From Sequoia sempervirens (taxonomy: Eukaryota > Streptophyta > Pinopsida > Cupressales > Cupressaceae): a DNA stretch of 64,000 bases. Positions 11,725 to 23,230 of this stretch are shown here, in pieces. The first letter of the stretch is position 1. Each line of letters begins with the position of its first letter. The position numbers and the translations under genes are program-made. A model generated the notes under the pieces. That model ran no database searches. It was not told the origin of the DNA and saw only the letters and a list, made by a program, of their open reading frames with translations. Location of the stretch: positions 62,001 to 126,000 of the forward strand of contig VDFB02187766.1 of the NCBI GenBank assembly GCA_007258455.2, given 5' to 3'.

Positions 11725-12195
11725 CTAAAGCATAGTCTTCTCTGCTGGAATTTTTACTTCCATAGAGTTTACATAATTAGGGATATTTCCCTCTTTACCT
11801 CCAAAAGTAGCCTTCTGTGACTTTACAGATACACTGTTACATTGAATAGGCTGTGCATCCAGCTTGCACAGGGTACCAATTTGAGCAACTCTAGCCAACA
11901 CCAATGAACCTCTACTCATCTTGCAGCCATTCCCAGAGAACATGACTTGTACTCCAATATCATTCAGCTTATTGATAGATAGTAGATTTTGAGCCAGACC
12001 TGGTATGTGGATAACATCATTAATTCCTTTTATTCTGCCATCAGGAAATTGGATTTTGACTCTTCCACGACCAACTATCTCCAAATTTGAATCACTCGCA
12101 AAATACACCTTTCCACCATCGTATTCTTCATACTTTGTGAACCATTCTTTGTGAGATGTCATGTGGAAAGATGCTCCAGAATCAATCAGCTAGAC
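11725..12195 (-). pseudogene. copia aspartic protease (copia-1)
   Basis: The active-site phrase LIDSGASFHMTSHKEWF spans about 12130-12180, with an in-frame TAG just before it where Trp is expected (ALDDV-stop-LIDSG). The flap region with GRGRVKIQFPDGR and the IHIPGLAQNLLSINKL phrase follow, typical of copia proteases. The frame closes with TAG at 11722-11724, again where Trp is expected, directly before the integrase HHRLGH motif. Confidence 0.9.
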
Positions 12196-12207
12196 ATCAT
12201 CTAATGC

Positions 12208-13029
12208 TTATGTAGCCAAGGCTGCAATGAAGGCGTCTACATCACTATGAGAAGAGTCATTATCGGAAGAATACTTCTTCTTCTTCTTCTCCTCTTTACA
12301 ATCCTTTTGGACATGACCAGGTTGCCCATAGTTCCAACACTTCATCTTGGACTTCTTGCCAGGAGACTTTGATCTCCCCTCTGATTTTGATTTGGACTTC
12401 TTGTCCTTCTTCTTGCCTCTATCTTTTGACCTTCCTCTAACATCAAGGGCCTCCTTCGCCATCTCAGAAAATTTCCTTCTCATTTCTTCTGACAGTAAAG
12501 AACCAACAACATCTTCCATCTTGAAACTGGATGTTGTACTCCCAATAGCCATCGCCAGATGATCCCAAAAATCTGGCAAAGAACACAATAGAAGCATACA
12601 ATGATCTTCTTCTTCAATCTTTACACCAACATACGTTAATTGTGCAATAAATATGTTGAATGTGTTCAAATGATTAGCTATAGACCCTCCTTCTTGCATT
12701 CTAAAACTATACAACTTCTTCCTCAGGAACAATTTATTCACCAAGGACTTCCCCTGATAAATAGACACCAGTCTCTTCCACAAGCAAGATGCAGTGTTCT
12801 CTTCATGTACATTGAGAAGAACAGAGTCTACCAAGCAGAGCCTTATCAGCCCCTTAGAATTTCTATCTGCAAGGTCCCAATCTTCTTGCTTCATGCCTGT
12901 AGGCTTCGCTCCAGACACAGCAATCCAAAGATCTCGATCCACTAAGAGATCCTCCATTTTGAGTTTCCACAACTCAAAGTTGCTACCATTGAACTTCTCT
13001 ATTTCAATCTTTCCTGACGTGCTAGCCAT
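12208..13029 (-). CDS. copia gag polyprotein (copia-1)
   Basis: An open 273-aa frame starts at MASTSGKIEIEKFNGSNFEL, the usual copia gag start, about 100 bp downstream of the primer site. The capsid-type (UBN2/DUF4219) region has WKLKMEDLLVDRDLW near residue 20-35, LFLRKKLYSFRMQEGGS near 100, and LLCSLPDFWDH near 150. A Lys/Ser-rich basic stretch precedes the nucleocapsid knuckle near residue 230. The knuckle reads CWNYGQPGHVQKDC, so the second zinc-binding Cys of CX2CX4HX4C is Tyr. It ends at the stop before the protease. Gag is unbroken but the knuckle is probably defective. Confidence 0.92.
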   Translation of the reverse strand: MASTSGKIEIEKFNGSNFELWKLKMEDLLVDRDLWIAVSGAKPTGMKQEDWDLADRNSKGLIRLCLVDSVLLNVHEENTASCLWKRLVSIYQGKSLVNKLFLRKKLYSFRMQEGGSIANHLNTFNIFIAQLTYVGVKIEEEDHCMLLLCSLPDFWDHLAMAIGSTTSSFKMEDVVGSLLSEEMRRKFSEMAKEALDVRGRSKDRGKKKDKKSKSKSEGRSKSPGKKSKMKCWNYGQPGHVQKDCKEEKKKKKYSSDNDSSHSDVDAFIAALAT

Positions 13030-13127
13030 CTCAATCTATAATTAGAAATTGAAAAACTTCTACAGGACTCCCACTGAATAAAATTGACACAAAAAACCCA
13101 ACGTACCCAAAAGGATAACACAACTTG

Positions 13128-13143
13128 CCAGGCTCTGATACTA
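13128..13143 (-). other. primer binding site, initiator tRNA-Met type (copia-1)
   Basis: Minus-strand TAGTATCAGAGCCTGG matches the TGGTATCAGAGC site common to plant copia elements with one change, two bases inside the LTR end. Confidence 0.85.
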
Positions 13144-13145
13144 GT

Positions 13146-14597
13146 TGTAAGGAAAATCAGATGCGGAAACAATTCTCCTAACGTCAAAATCTTAGGGAAG
13201 AATGTAGATACACATTTAAATTTTACAATTATAGTCCAATTAAGATGCACATGAAAAAGATAACAGAAACAAAGTATTTGAAAAACACATATGAACACCA
13301 GATATACGTGGGAAAACCCTTATGGGAGAAAAACCCACCACACCAAGAGAAATCACTTTATATTACAGTAATGGACATTACATACAAATATCAAACTTAT
13401 CTTTCTGATGTCATAACACAACAACATTCACCATGAACAATATTTGTACAGGAACCTACAAGTTTCAGTCTTCACAGAATAGAATTCATCCACTGATACA
13501 ATTCGAACTATTCATCCAACTATTGATCAAACCAATCGAACCATAGAGCATCTACAATTTCAAGCTATATTCATGGCATTCCCTATCTGTCGAACTTCCT
13601 CATAGAACTGTCACAATGGACTGTCTTCCAACGGTTCCCATTCGACTCTTCCTATTTGTCCATGAGATGCCACATAGGAAAGTCTCTCTCAGTCAAATGG
13701 CTTCAAGCTATATCAACATGTTGGTGAGACACAAGAAGTGTCTCCCCAATGCCCTAAGGCTTCATCATTGATATTGGCTTCAGTTTTCTATCGGCGAGAC
13801 ATACCGCTCTTGCCAAGACCTTCCACCAAGTCTCCTTACATTACATCAAGGCATCCACTAGCCAACGAGACTCATCGCTATCGCAAGAGATCATACCAAG
13901 GTCCATAAGTTATACTGAAGAGCTCATTTATCACCAAGACTTATCGCTATCATTGAGACATCCCACCGAAGGTTCAAAGTTACTCCGAAGAGATCAGCAG
14001 TCGGCAAGACTCTACCACTATCGCTAAGACTTCACAGTGAAAACTTCATGTTACTCTGAAGTGTCCAAACGGTCGGCAAGACACAACACTATCGCCAAGA
14101 CCTTTCCCCGATTTCCTTGAGTTATTTCAATGAACGTTTGGTTGTATCCCTATCAGTGAGACCTTTATCGTTCGCTGAGATGTCTTCCCGGGACCATTGA
14201 GTTACCCCGAAGCCTCCAAGTGTGTCCCCATCGGCATGACATTCCATTCTCGCTAAGACTTCTCCTCGAGACCCATGTGTTACCCTGATAGCTATATGCT
14301 ATCAGTGAGACATTCTCACATCGGTAAGACTTCTTACCGATAGTTTCCTTCTCGGCCAAGTCTCCTCGATGCCCGATTGAATGGACTATCAGCCAGATAT
14401 TTCCACATGGTAAGATGTCACACCGAATGCTTCTTGTCACAGCGATAATTCATTTGGTAAGACTTCTATAAGGTCACAGTGACCTGTACAAAACACAAAG
14501 TGTCAAAGCTGCTAGTCGGCCAGACATGATGGATGTCACACCGACATTTCTCCAATAGAGGTTTAAGCCTGTGGGATTGAGACATATATTTCCAACA
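13146..14597 (-). repeat. 5' LTR of copia-1
   Basis: 1452 bp. On the minus strand it starts TGTTGGAAATATATGTCTC and ends in TTACA next to the primer site. The region 13300-13340 carries the ACGTGGGAAAACCC...GGGAGAAAAACCCAC motif common in plant copia LTRs. The U3 part (13730-14530) is filled with a repeated ~10-bp motif. Confidence 0.85.
13730..14530 (-). repeat. degenerate repeat array in U3 of copia-1
   Basis: About twenty copies of TCGSYRAGAC-like units (plus strand) recur every 25-70 bp, for example GTCGGCAAGAC, TATCGCTAAGAC, TATCGCCAAGAC, TATCAGTGAGAC and ATCGGTAAGAC. Copies often come in pairs. The array fills the U3, where other copia LTRs such as Tnt1 keep tandem enhancer boxes. Confidence 0.7.
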
Positions 14598-14602
14598 CTA
14601 TG
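14598..14602. repeat. target site duplication of copia-1 (CTATG), high-coordinate side
   Basis: Directly follows the LTR end. The family-2 LTR resumes with GGGACTGAATCGCC. Confidence 0.65.
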
Positions 14603-15500
14603 TGGGACTGAATCGCCCAAGATGGTGAATGAGTCATAGATCACTAAATTTGGGCCATTCAAACCTAAAACACCTGAATTATGATTCGCTAATGATTGGT
14701 GTCGGGATTATCCTAAAAAATATGCAATAAATGAGGCTTATGGATGAAAAATAGGGCCAATTAAAGCATGAGAAATCCCAATTATTAAAGACAATCCTAG
14801 AAAAGTGTGAAAGTGTGTTAGAATAATTTACAACACTCCAAATAAGGCATGATAAAGGTTAAAAATAGGTTTATTATGTTTAGTTAATTAATAAGACCTT
14901 AGAAAAGTGTGAAAGTGTGTTACAACACTTCTCAACACTTTAAGCAAGGCACCATTTAAATCCATTAGTTCACAAGGGTTGAAGACCTAATGTGAATGTG
15001 TTAGCCACATTACAACATTAAATCAAGGCAACATTAGACTAGATTTCAAAAGGAGGGCCCAAAGGAGTGTGAAAATGTCATCGACAACATTTTTCGACAC
15101 TACAATAACATCAAAATATAATTTATAAATTTAATATTTTCAATTATAAACTAATATATAATTAAAATGAGAGGACATAAATTATATAAAATAATAATAA
15201 ATATTGAGTAGGAAAAATGATCCTACTCAAAATTGAACACAAATGAACTAGGGCTTTAATGATTAGTCTAGTACCATAATGGAGATTCACTCCCCTTGTT
15301 TTAGTGTTTTTTTTTTAGTTATGTTGTGATAAATTTCATTTATGTTTTGACAATCCAATTTGACTTACAACCCTAGATCTAAAAATGTAAATTATTGCAT
15401 AGATGAAAATGGGGAATCACAAATTAGCTTTAGATCTAAGAGGTAGAGAGACAAAAAGGAACCTACACTGACAAATTGAGCTTAAAGTATCTAGTCAAGA
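14603..15500 (-). repeat. family-2 LTR (rest of B1 LTR)
   Basis: On the minus strand this reads through the same phrases as 57116-57560 on the plus strand: ATTTAATGTTGTAATG, ACATTCACATTAGGTC, AGTGTTGTAACACA. The outer end near 15500 is approximate. Confidence 0.6.
14604..14636. repeat. family-2 palindrome, copy 3
   Basis: Arms GGACTGAATCGCC and GGTGAATGAGTC, with one wobble pair in the arm. Confidence 0.65.
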
Positions 15501-18500
15501 GTCTAGTGCACCCTAGACTATATTTTTGCTTTCTTAGAATTCAAAAGTCTGATATATGTATCACGATATGCTCTTCATTTTATTGAACCATCTTTTGCTA
15601 AATCCTCCAAATTTGACCTGAAAAACATGAAAATAGGATAAAGGGTGGTGTTGTAGAGTGTTTTTCCTAAGTCATACCCCATGTTTGTATTTCTACCTTC
15701 TTTTATAGTGACTGGTGATGATCATGAGGGCATGCCCTAAGTTGGACAAAGGTCAAAACTACAATTATTGAATTAAATTGATAAATGACCAATGATAATG
15801 TTACCTTGATGTTAAAACCATTCAAGAAGAGATGACACACATAACTTTATTGATGGATGCTTTGATTACTTGATAGACCTACAAAAGGTTAGCCCACATA
15901 CATAATAGATTGTTGAAGCTACCATGGAGAGGATAACTCCAATGATAATATTACCTTGAAGTGAAAACTATTCAAGAAGAGATGTCACACATAACTTTAT
16001 TGATGGATGCTTTGACTACTTGATAGACTTGCAAAAGGTTAGCTCATAGACACAATATATTGTTGAAGCTACCATGGAGAGGATAACTCAATACTTCTTC
16101 ATAATTGCCTCCTAATTGATCTCCTTCTCTAAAATTCAATTTTAATGTTCAAAATGAGAGGAAAATGTGTTGATATATGCATTTAAATTAATCCTTTTGG
16201 GTAGGGGTCGACCTAGGGTGATTTCAAATCATATAAGGCTACCAGTAAAAATTTCAAATATTCAAAATTTACATTCTAGTCTAGGAATCCCTTGACCCTT
16301 GAAAAGTGTATTATGGCCCAAATTTAAAGGGATGATGGGGGTTTGAATGTGTTTTATTAGTTTGATACCAAAATTGGTAAATTATTATTATAATTGAAGT
16401 TATAGGCAAAATAGGGTGTCAAGGTAGTGTGAAATTGTCAAGGGTGACAATTTTCAACACTTCCTTTAGCCCCCATTTTAGTCAAAGTATGATCTTACAT
16501 TCATACTAAAACTAAAGGAATAAAAATCCACATCAAAACACTAAAGAGAGAAGATTAAACTAAGTTGATGGGTGCATAAGCTCACAACATAGGATCTCAT
16601 CAATCCATATTGTTAAGAAAAACATGCACAAGAAAGGATTCGCTCACATAATACACACAAATTATGCAACACAAAGTAAACACACCATGCATAATACACT
16701 AAGAAAACACATGAACTACACAAAGTAGACACACCAAAGACACAAACTAGACACATGGAAGACATAAGGAAAACAATACAAGCATAATAAAACATAAATG
16801 GTTATTACTAAAAAGGATTAGAGTCAATAAATTAAAGATACCTTAATCTTAAATTTGTCTCAAATACCAAACATCATCCATCAAATGTGTTATTTAAAAA
16901 AAAATGGTTATCTCATAAGGATGTTAAATCACTCATGAAACACATGGATTCAATGGCAATAAATGTGTGTTATGTTATGTGGCCATGCCAAAGTTCTCAA
17001 ATTCATGAATTAGCAAGCTCTGTTATGGCGAACCCTTGGACTCTCTTTTCAATCATGCCTCAAGGAGAAAACAAAGGTGAAACATCATATAGGACAAATC
17101 AATGCTCAATGTGATAGGGGAAAAATTGGTAACCACATCATAGGGGGTATTATAAATAACACCACTACTAAATGTGTATGTAAATAAATCAAATTTCACT
17201 AGATGTCTATGAAATGGAAAGGGTGATATTCTTCCCTTAAAATGTCAACATACTTTCTATTTTGGTAATTTAAGGGAAAAAAGAGGAAGAGGGGATACTT
17301 GAAATGAATAAATACCTCCCAAAACTAGTTATCCTCTCCCCCTATGCATAAATGTAAGAACAACCACACAAGAGGCTATCATGTTGCTACCATGGAAAAA
17401 AATATGGTTGCATTTAAGATTGTACCATCATGAATGGAAATGAGAAAACACATGAAGCTACAAATGCCACATGTAGTGAGGAGAGGTGCTATAGAAGTGA
17501 TCATTAGTATTTAGAAGGATTAGGTGCATCAACATATGAAAGAGAACCAAAATCACTAACCTATTATATTTTATTACTCAAGGCCTAATATTGATTGGTG
17601 GAATGACCATGAACTCGTTGATATGCATAGAAAGAGTTATTTCTATAAAATTTATTTTGTGATAGAGGGGGAAGAGTAATCAAATGAGCTTTAAGAAGTA
17701 TCAAAAAATATTTTCTTTCTTTGATAATGTTCTAGGAGACATTTTTTTCTCATGTGAAGAAAAAATTTCTTGCTTACTACATGGTGTTTTGAATATAGTA
17801 GATGATTGAGTATGAGATGTAGATGAAGGAGAAAGTTGGAAACCTAAAGAGACTTTTTGAAAGATAAAATATAGACTTCACATGATATTTGTCTCTATTT
17901 TATTGGGAAAAGGGTGAAGATGCTTTTCCCAATTTTTTTGGATTTGATCAAAGATTACCTCAAGAATCAATTTGTTACAAACCTATCAAAGAAAGCCAAA
18001 ATGATGGATCTAAGATTTAATCCAATGTATAATGTTATGATGTGTGATGAATAATATTATTTGAATATTGGTTTAAAATTGACTAATTTCTAAAATAAAA
18101 TGATCTAATTATAAAAAATATGCAAATTCAACATTTATTTGTGATTCCTAGTAAACTAATTATAGAAAGACAAAATTTATATCCAAAAAATATAGAGGGC
18201 AGAAACATAGGAACCTATGATTTAAATTAGGTGTATATCTAGCTAGTCTAGGGAATAATAAGCCCTATACCATCCTCATTTTTTTGCTAACTGAGATCAT
18301 AGGCCTGAGATCCCTTGTTTGTAGCTTTTGTCTTCTAGGGAGTTTTGGAACTTCATTTGTTGATGATAAAATGCATATTTTGTGCCTTGTCAACTTGTTG
18401 GATTTGAGTGCATCAATAAGAAAGTAACATTCAATCTTACTTCAACTCACTTTAGATTTACAACCTATACACATGAGAATATGGGAAAGGTTGTGCCATA

Positions 18501-19075
18501 TAGGGGCTTTCCTAAGTCAAACCTTGTGTTGGTATTCCTATTTCCATAGTGGAAATTTATGACAAAAAGAGAGCTCATCCTTTGATGGATAGAGGCTAAT
18601 AGTAAATAAGTAAAGGATTGATAACTTGCTAGAACTCACCATTTAGATATTATCTCCTTAAATGACTAAGGTCACGCTCATCACCTTCAAAGACCAATTG
18701 TTTCTTTATTTGAATTGGATTGAACATATGCAAGGGTTAGTGCTCACAAATAAAATGCAAACAAACATGAGTAACACTCACATAACATATGACATGATTC
18801 TTGAATGATGAAGTGCTAATTTATACTCTTGTTATATATTCTCTTGACTACTCTTTAATTCTTTTTAGAGTTCTCAAATTTTTAAATTAATGTGCTAATT
18901 AATATTAGGATTAAAATGGTGAAAATAATTTGTAATTATATACAATTCTTCTAATTTCTAAAAAATAAAATACTTGTAGCAGACAAATGAAATTGGAAAT
19001 TAAAATAATAAATTATGGACACCAACATATTTGAATTTAGAGTCAAAATATGTAGTCTAGGGAACAATGCACCCT
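15501..19075. other. decayed LTR-like sequence without genes
   Basis: No coding frame is supported. Phrases such as TCTAGTCTAGGGAA with AATGCACCCTA recur near 15490, 18235 and 19050. A stretch near 16390-16460 resembles the family-2 LTR (GTGTGAAATTGTC, TTCAACACTTCC), so this is probably several worn family-2 LTR copies on the minus strand. Confidence 0.45.
15789..16088. repeat. 150-bp tandem duplication
   Basis: Two head-to-tail copies (15789-15938 and 15939-16088), each starting CCAATGATAAT and ending GAGAGGATAACT, differ at a small number of sites by eye. Confidence 0.85.
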
Positions 19076-19811
19076 ATTGAAGGAACACAAGATAATTGAG
19101 AGGGGGGGTGAATTAGTTGTACATTAAAAATTCAAACCATCAAAAACATTTAGATCCACATTGACTTAATTAACCCTTAATATGTTAGAATGATTCAACA
19201 TGAAACAAAATAATAGAAAATTGAAACACATCAACACCATGCACAATAGAACACGATATTTATGTAGAAAACCCAACAAGGGAAAAAATATGATGAGAAT
19301 TAGCTCACAATATAAAGTAATTGCAACACTGAATACAAAGGTCTCACATCAGAGGGATCACTGCCAAAGGCTCACTACCAGATTATTGAAAAGAAGAAAG
19401 AAGAATGTTACAGTGAAAAATCCATCTCAATTTAATATAAAAGTCTACCACATCATTACCAACACATTCACAGTCCCTTTGAAGATTGTAGACACCTACT
19501 CACTACTTCCAATAGTCTAACTCATCAAGCTTGCATTGCTCTTCAAAAATTTATACTTCACACTTATCCAATTCACATCACACACTTCACCACATAATTT
19601 TCCATCAAATCAAAACTTATTTATACCATCTTCAACATTGAAACTTCTCCAAGGTCAACTATGCACCACAACTGTGCAAATTCAAATTATGTCAACACTA
19701 GCATCCTGGTGGTGGAAAGGAATGAAAGTGAACTAATCCAAATTTTTATGTGGAACCAGATCAAACATATACATCACACCACACTTCCACAAACATAAAA
19801 AAAAAATCCAT
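19076..19811 (-). repeat. LTR remnant inserted in gypsy B2 gag
   Basis: Contains GAGAGGGGGGGTGAATTAG near 19098 and TGTAGAAAACCCAACAAGGG near 19262, both typical of plant LTRs read on the minus strand. The gag of B2 stops at its upper edge (about 19812). No clear target duplication was found. The 106-aa and 66-aa frames inside it are incidental. Confidence 0.55.
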
Positions 19812-20870
19812 AAACAAGTTCATTGAATGAGTGAATATAGTTATTTGGTAAAAAAAACCACTCCAAGGTTGTGTCTTTCAAGGATCTAGGGAAAATTTTA
19901 GTCAAGAGCTTATCCTAAAATATGAAATCACTACTTAAGGTTGTGTATTCTGAAACATGGTTTCTAGGATCTCCTTTACCACCATATTTCTTGAATCTAG
20001 GAATCTCTATACCTTGTGGAATTTGTGCTCTCAGTATCTCCAAGGATAAGGGGTTTCTTTTGACATAATGTGATGGTTGGCCATTTTGAATTTTTTTTAA
20101 TGGGGAAATTTATTGTTCGAGGAATGAAACATTTTACAAAATTTGGTTAAGGATGGAATCATTTTTTTTTTTGGGGATATAGGTGAATATGGTGTAGGCG
20201 TATATGTATTCAGAGGACAAGTGAATTCTAAGTTTGTGAGGGGAGATGGATTAGGAGATATGAGATTTGAATGTAGAAACCTAAGAGTATTTCTAGTGGA
20301 AATAGCTACGCTTTATTGACATTTTTGGTTGGTTGTATGGTTATAGTTTCAATTGGATTAGTGTATGTAGTAATAGAGGCCATAGTTTTAGGAGGAATTG
20401 GATTTCCACCTTGACTTTGAGTGTACCCCAAAGTTTGAGCACAACCAACCATTGTAGGCATGTGATTGTTAATGATATGGGATAGTATATGCATAATTTA
20501 TATTCCTTGTTCATTATCAAGCATTTTACTCATGCTATCTATGACAAGGACCATAGTACTAGCAATGTATTCAGAACTCACAAAGTTTTACAATTTTTCT
20601 AAGGCTTCCTCCATTTGTTTTAGGTTTTCTTGAGGGACATTAGAAACCATTGTATCAACATCAGTAACATTTTTTGTGGGTAGGGTGGGCACGTGAAATG
20701 TGGTATCAAAGTTATGGTCCATAATGGGCTAACTAGTATCAACACTATGAGTGAAAGAGTTGGAAAATCAAGATCCACAATGGATGTAGTAACACAAGAT
20801 GACATGAGTCTCGAACTACGTCTCACTATAGTATTGGTAATAGGACACTAGGTTGTGAAGCTCATATAAG
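19812..20870 (-). pseudogene. gypsy gag fragment, copy B2
   Basis: The nucleotide sequence aligns with B1 gag (6321-7300) from the start of the capsid domain back through the Pro/Thr-rich N-terminal region. An example is the frame 20306-20494, with GGNPIPPKTMASITTYTNP against GGTQIPPPTTIASIPTYTNP in B1. Runs of T, stops and shifts break every domain. The 3' part is cut by the LTR remnant at 19811. It is a dead second copy of family 2. Confidence 0.75.
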
Positions 20871-22730
20871 TTTCACCAAACCTAAGTACACCCAAAATGG
20901 AGAATATGCACTAAAAAAATGTAATCAATACCCAAAAGTATGAAATTCAATTTGCAAGTATGTAAAAGGATTTTGCAATTTTAAAATTTGAAACAAGACA
21001 ATTTACTGATCATGCTATGAAAAAACCTAAAAATGATGTCTTTTATAATGCCAATTTTTATTTCAAACAATCCACTTAATTTGACTAATTGAACTTAATG
21101 CAAACAATTATATATTTTTTTGTTTTTGAAATCGAAACACAAAATTAACAAAAAATTAAAGAATGAAGAAAACAAAGACAAATTACTTCCCATAATTTTG
21201 AAAAAGAACTTCTATAGCTCGATTGATTTTCCCTAGGATGAATGGATCCCAGGTCAGTGTTATGAAGAATCAAAGTTTGAATTTCTTGTGTAATGTTTTA
21301 ATTTCCAATTTTAGGTTGTAGACTATCATTTTAGTGACATAATTTTCTAGATGTAGATGTCCTAATGCAAGTGAAATTTGGGATAAATGATGAACAAATT
21401 GAGAAATTTTTAAATGCAATTTTGACTAAATTTGTGAATGTGAATGATTGAAAATACAATAAGATGCAAGTCCTATGAAAAATCAATGTAATATGCATGC
21501 AATTTTTTTTATTTTTTAGATTTTTAACAATGCAAAATAAAAATTTAAAACCCTATATAATATGAAAAATAATGCAATTTTACAACCCTAAATGAAATGA
21601 AAACTAATGCAATGTGAGGAAAAATATTTAAAATCCTAGATCTAGGGTTTGAATGGACTCCAAATCCAAAAAAATATAGTGCAAGAATGTGGAGTTCACT
21701 AAAATGAAATGATGAAAAATAGGGTTTCTATGAAATGAGATAGGGGAATGCACCTATATTTCTTATTTCATTAGGAAAAGGAGATACCCTTGGATAAGAG
21801 TGACTTTCAACCCTTATGTGAGTCAACCTGAATGGAGATCTTGCTATTTTCCTTATGACTAAGGAAAGGGTAATAAATATGACTAAAATACACTTTTTGT
21901 AGATAATTTAAAAATACTAAATGAATCTAATTGTGCAATGTAAGACTTTAATCATCAATTTAAAGCATAACAAAAACAAAAAAAATATTTTGACAAATTT
22001 GTGAAGGATAAGATTTTATGCGCCTATTACCAAAAGTTGTTGAGTGTCCTCCTAGGACACATTAAACCTAGGGAAAAAGGGTCTTTCTATAGGGATCCAA
22101 AATATGTTTCAATGATAGTCCTTTGTTGTTGATTTTTCACTCCTAATTATTTAGATCTCAAATCAAAAAGTAAAAAATAAATTCTACAAGTGAGTTTACA
22201 TGGCTTGACAACTTTGATGACAACTATGTAAAATTTCACTTTTAACCAATTTGCAATCCTTCTTCACCTTCAAGTATGCAAACACAAAGAGAGGTAAATG
22301 GGGGTTTTCCTTGGTCAAACCCCATTTTAGTAATTAAACCTTGAAATAAAATGAAACATGAATGAAAGTAATGATGAATGAACAATGCTATGTTACAAAT
22401 CACCAAACCCTTAAAATGGGTGTCCTTAGAGGACTATTAAAGTCTAACACATCTCTACAAGGTCTTGATTTTGCATTAAATGGCTTGATTGGATGTTGAT
22501 CTTGATGCTTGGATTTTGACTTAAATTATTGAAACCTACATCACAATGTTAGCTCTAGAAGCATGCATGAATGATAATAAATTTGAAATGATCTACTTGA
22601 TATATTAAATGCTACAAAAAATGACTAATAAATATACTCTTGAATGCTCTTGACAATAATATTTTCTCTTGTGAAGTTCCTCAAATTTTTTTAGCTTGCT
22701 TCTAGATATTGAATTGATAAAAAGACCTTG

Positions 22731-22738
22731 TATTTATA
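22731..22738 (-). promoter_or_regulatory. TATA-like box in family-2 LTR (B2)
   Basis: TATAAATA on the minus strand, in the same relative place as 57701 and 59213 in the tandem LTRs. Confidence 0.5.
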
Positions 22739-22990
22739 GGTAATTCCTAATTTCCCAAAAATTAAACATCAAAGGATGATAATTGAAGTTTGAATTTGAA
22801 TCATTAAATTTTTTATCAATGTAATTAGATTTCCACAATCCATATGAATTTAAATCTATCTTGATGATGGATCACTGAGTGTGATCCGAAATGTTGATGA
22901 AAAAAGACTACCACACAATCAAATCCAGAAGCAATTAAACATAAAAATGCTACCAAAAACATATTAAAAATTGGGATCTTCAATTGAAGG

Positions 22991-23022
22991 AGGACCCATT
23001 TTCCCTTGGGTGAATGGGTCCC
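22991..23022. repeat. family-2 palindrome, copy 4
   Basis: Arms GGACCCATTTTCCC and GGGTGAATGGGTCC. The outer arm changed to GGACCC/GGGTCC on both sides. Confidence 0.7.
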
Positions 23023-23230
23023 GGGACCTAAATCTAGGACACTCCAATTCCAATGCAATTTAATTAATGTTTACAATTTTTTAATACAAGTTTCCCTTTT
23101 ATAAAATGAGATAAGTTAGGCTTTTAAATTCATAATTGTCCAATTAGAGGCTTAATTAAGTCTAGTTTATTAAGGGACCAAAACATAGTGTGAAAATGCA
23201 AAGGGGTACACTTTCAGACACTACATGCCT

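Larger units (their letters stand above)
8993..14597 (-). mobile_element. Ty1/copia element (copia-1), 3' LTR missing
   Basis: Minus-strand element with 5' LTR (13146-14597), initiator-tRNA-Met primer site (13128-13143), gag (12208-13029) and a pol region (9015-12195) in the copia order protease, integrase, RT, RNase H. Pol ends at 9015. Only about 22 bp follow before the CTATG repeat, with no polypurine tract or 3' LTR. The domain order is diagnostic of Pseudoviridae-type elements. The RT phrases (EEEIYMSQPEHFVE, YVDDMLF) suggest the Tork side of copia, with low certainty. It sits inside a family-2 LTR. Confidence 0.88.
4757..15500 (-). mobile_element. gypsy family 2, copy B1 (split by copia-1; outer edges approximate)
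   Basis: The minus-strand order is LTR (about 14603-15500, continuing 8081-8987 after the copia-1 insertion), leader, gag (7541-5566) and protease (5207-4859). It is then cut by element A's LTR at 4756. The LTR and leader share long similarity with the plus-strand tandem LTRs at 57116-60145, including the recurrent palindrome and the AATGTTGTAATG and GTGTTGTAACACA phrases. The 5' LTR boundary could not be fixed. Gag and protease style (PRFEKYEGKGDP, GYPWLHSM) fits the Tat/Ogre side of Ty3/gypsy, by recall of the families. Confidence 0.65.
20871..23230 (-). repeat. leader and LTR of gypsy B2 (family 2)
   Basis: On the minus strand the segment near 22265-22340 matches the plus-strand family-2 LTR near 57950-58020 and 59455-59540, including the GGTTTGACCAAGG phrase and TTTGCATACTT. 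It holds a TATA box (22731-22738) and a palindrome (22991-23022) in the expected order. The leader/LTR boundary was not resolved. Confidence 0.6.

Noticed and set aside
12347..13045. Plus-strand frames opposite copia-1 gag
   Set aside because: Antisense shadows of a well-supported gag frame.
13730..14530. The U3 motif array as a CRISPR-like or satellite array
   Set aside because: Units are degenerate with irregular spacing and fall exactly inside a copia LTR of a plant element.
19200..19736. Two plus-strand frames of 106 and 66 aa
   Set aside because: They lie in an LTR remnant on the opposite strand to the element and have no recognisable domain.
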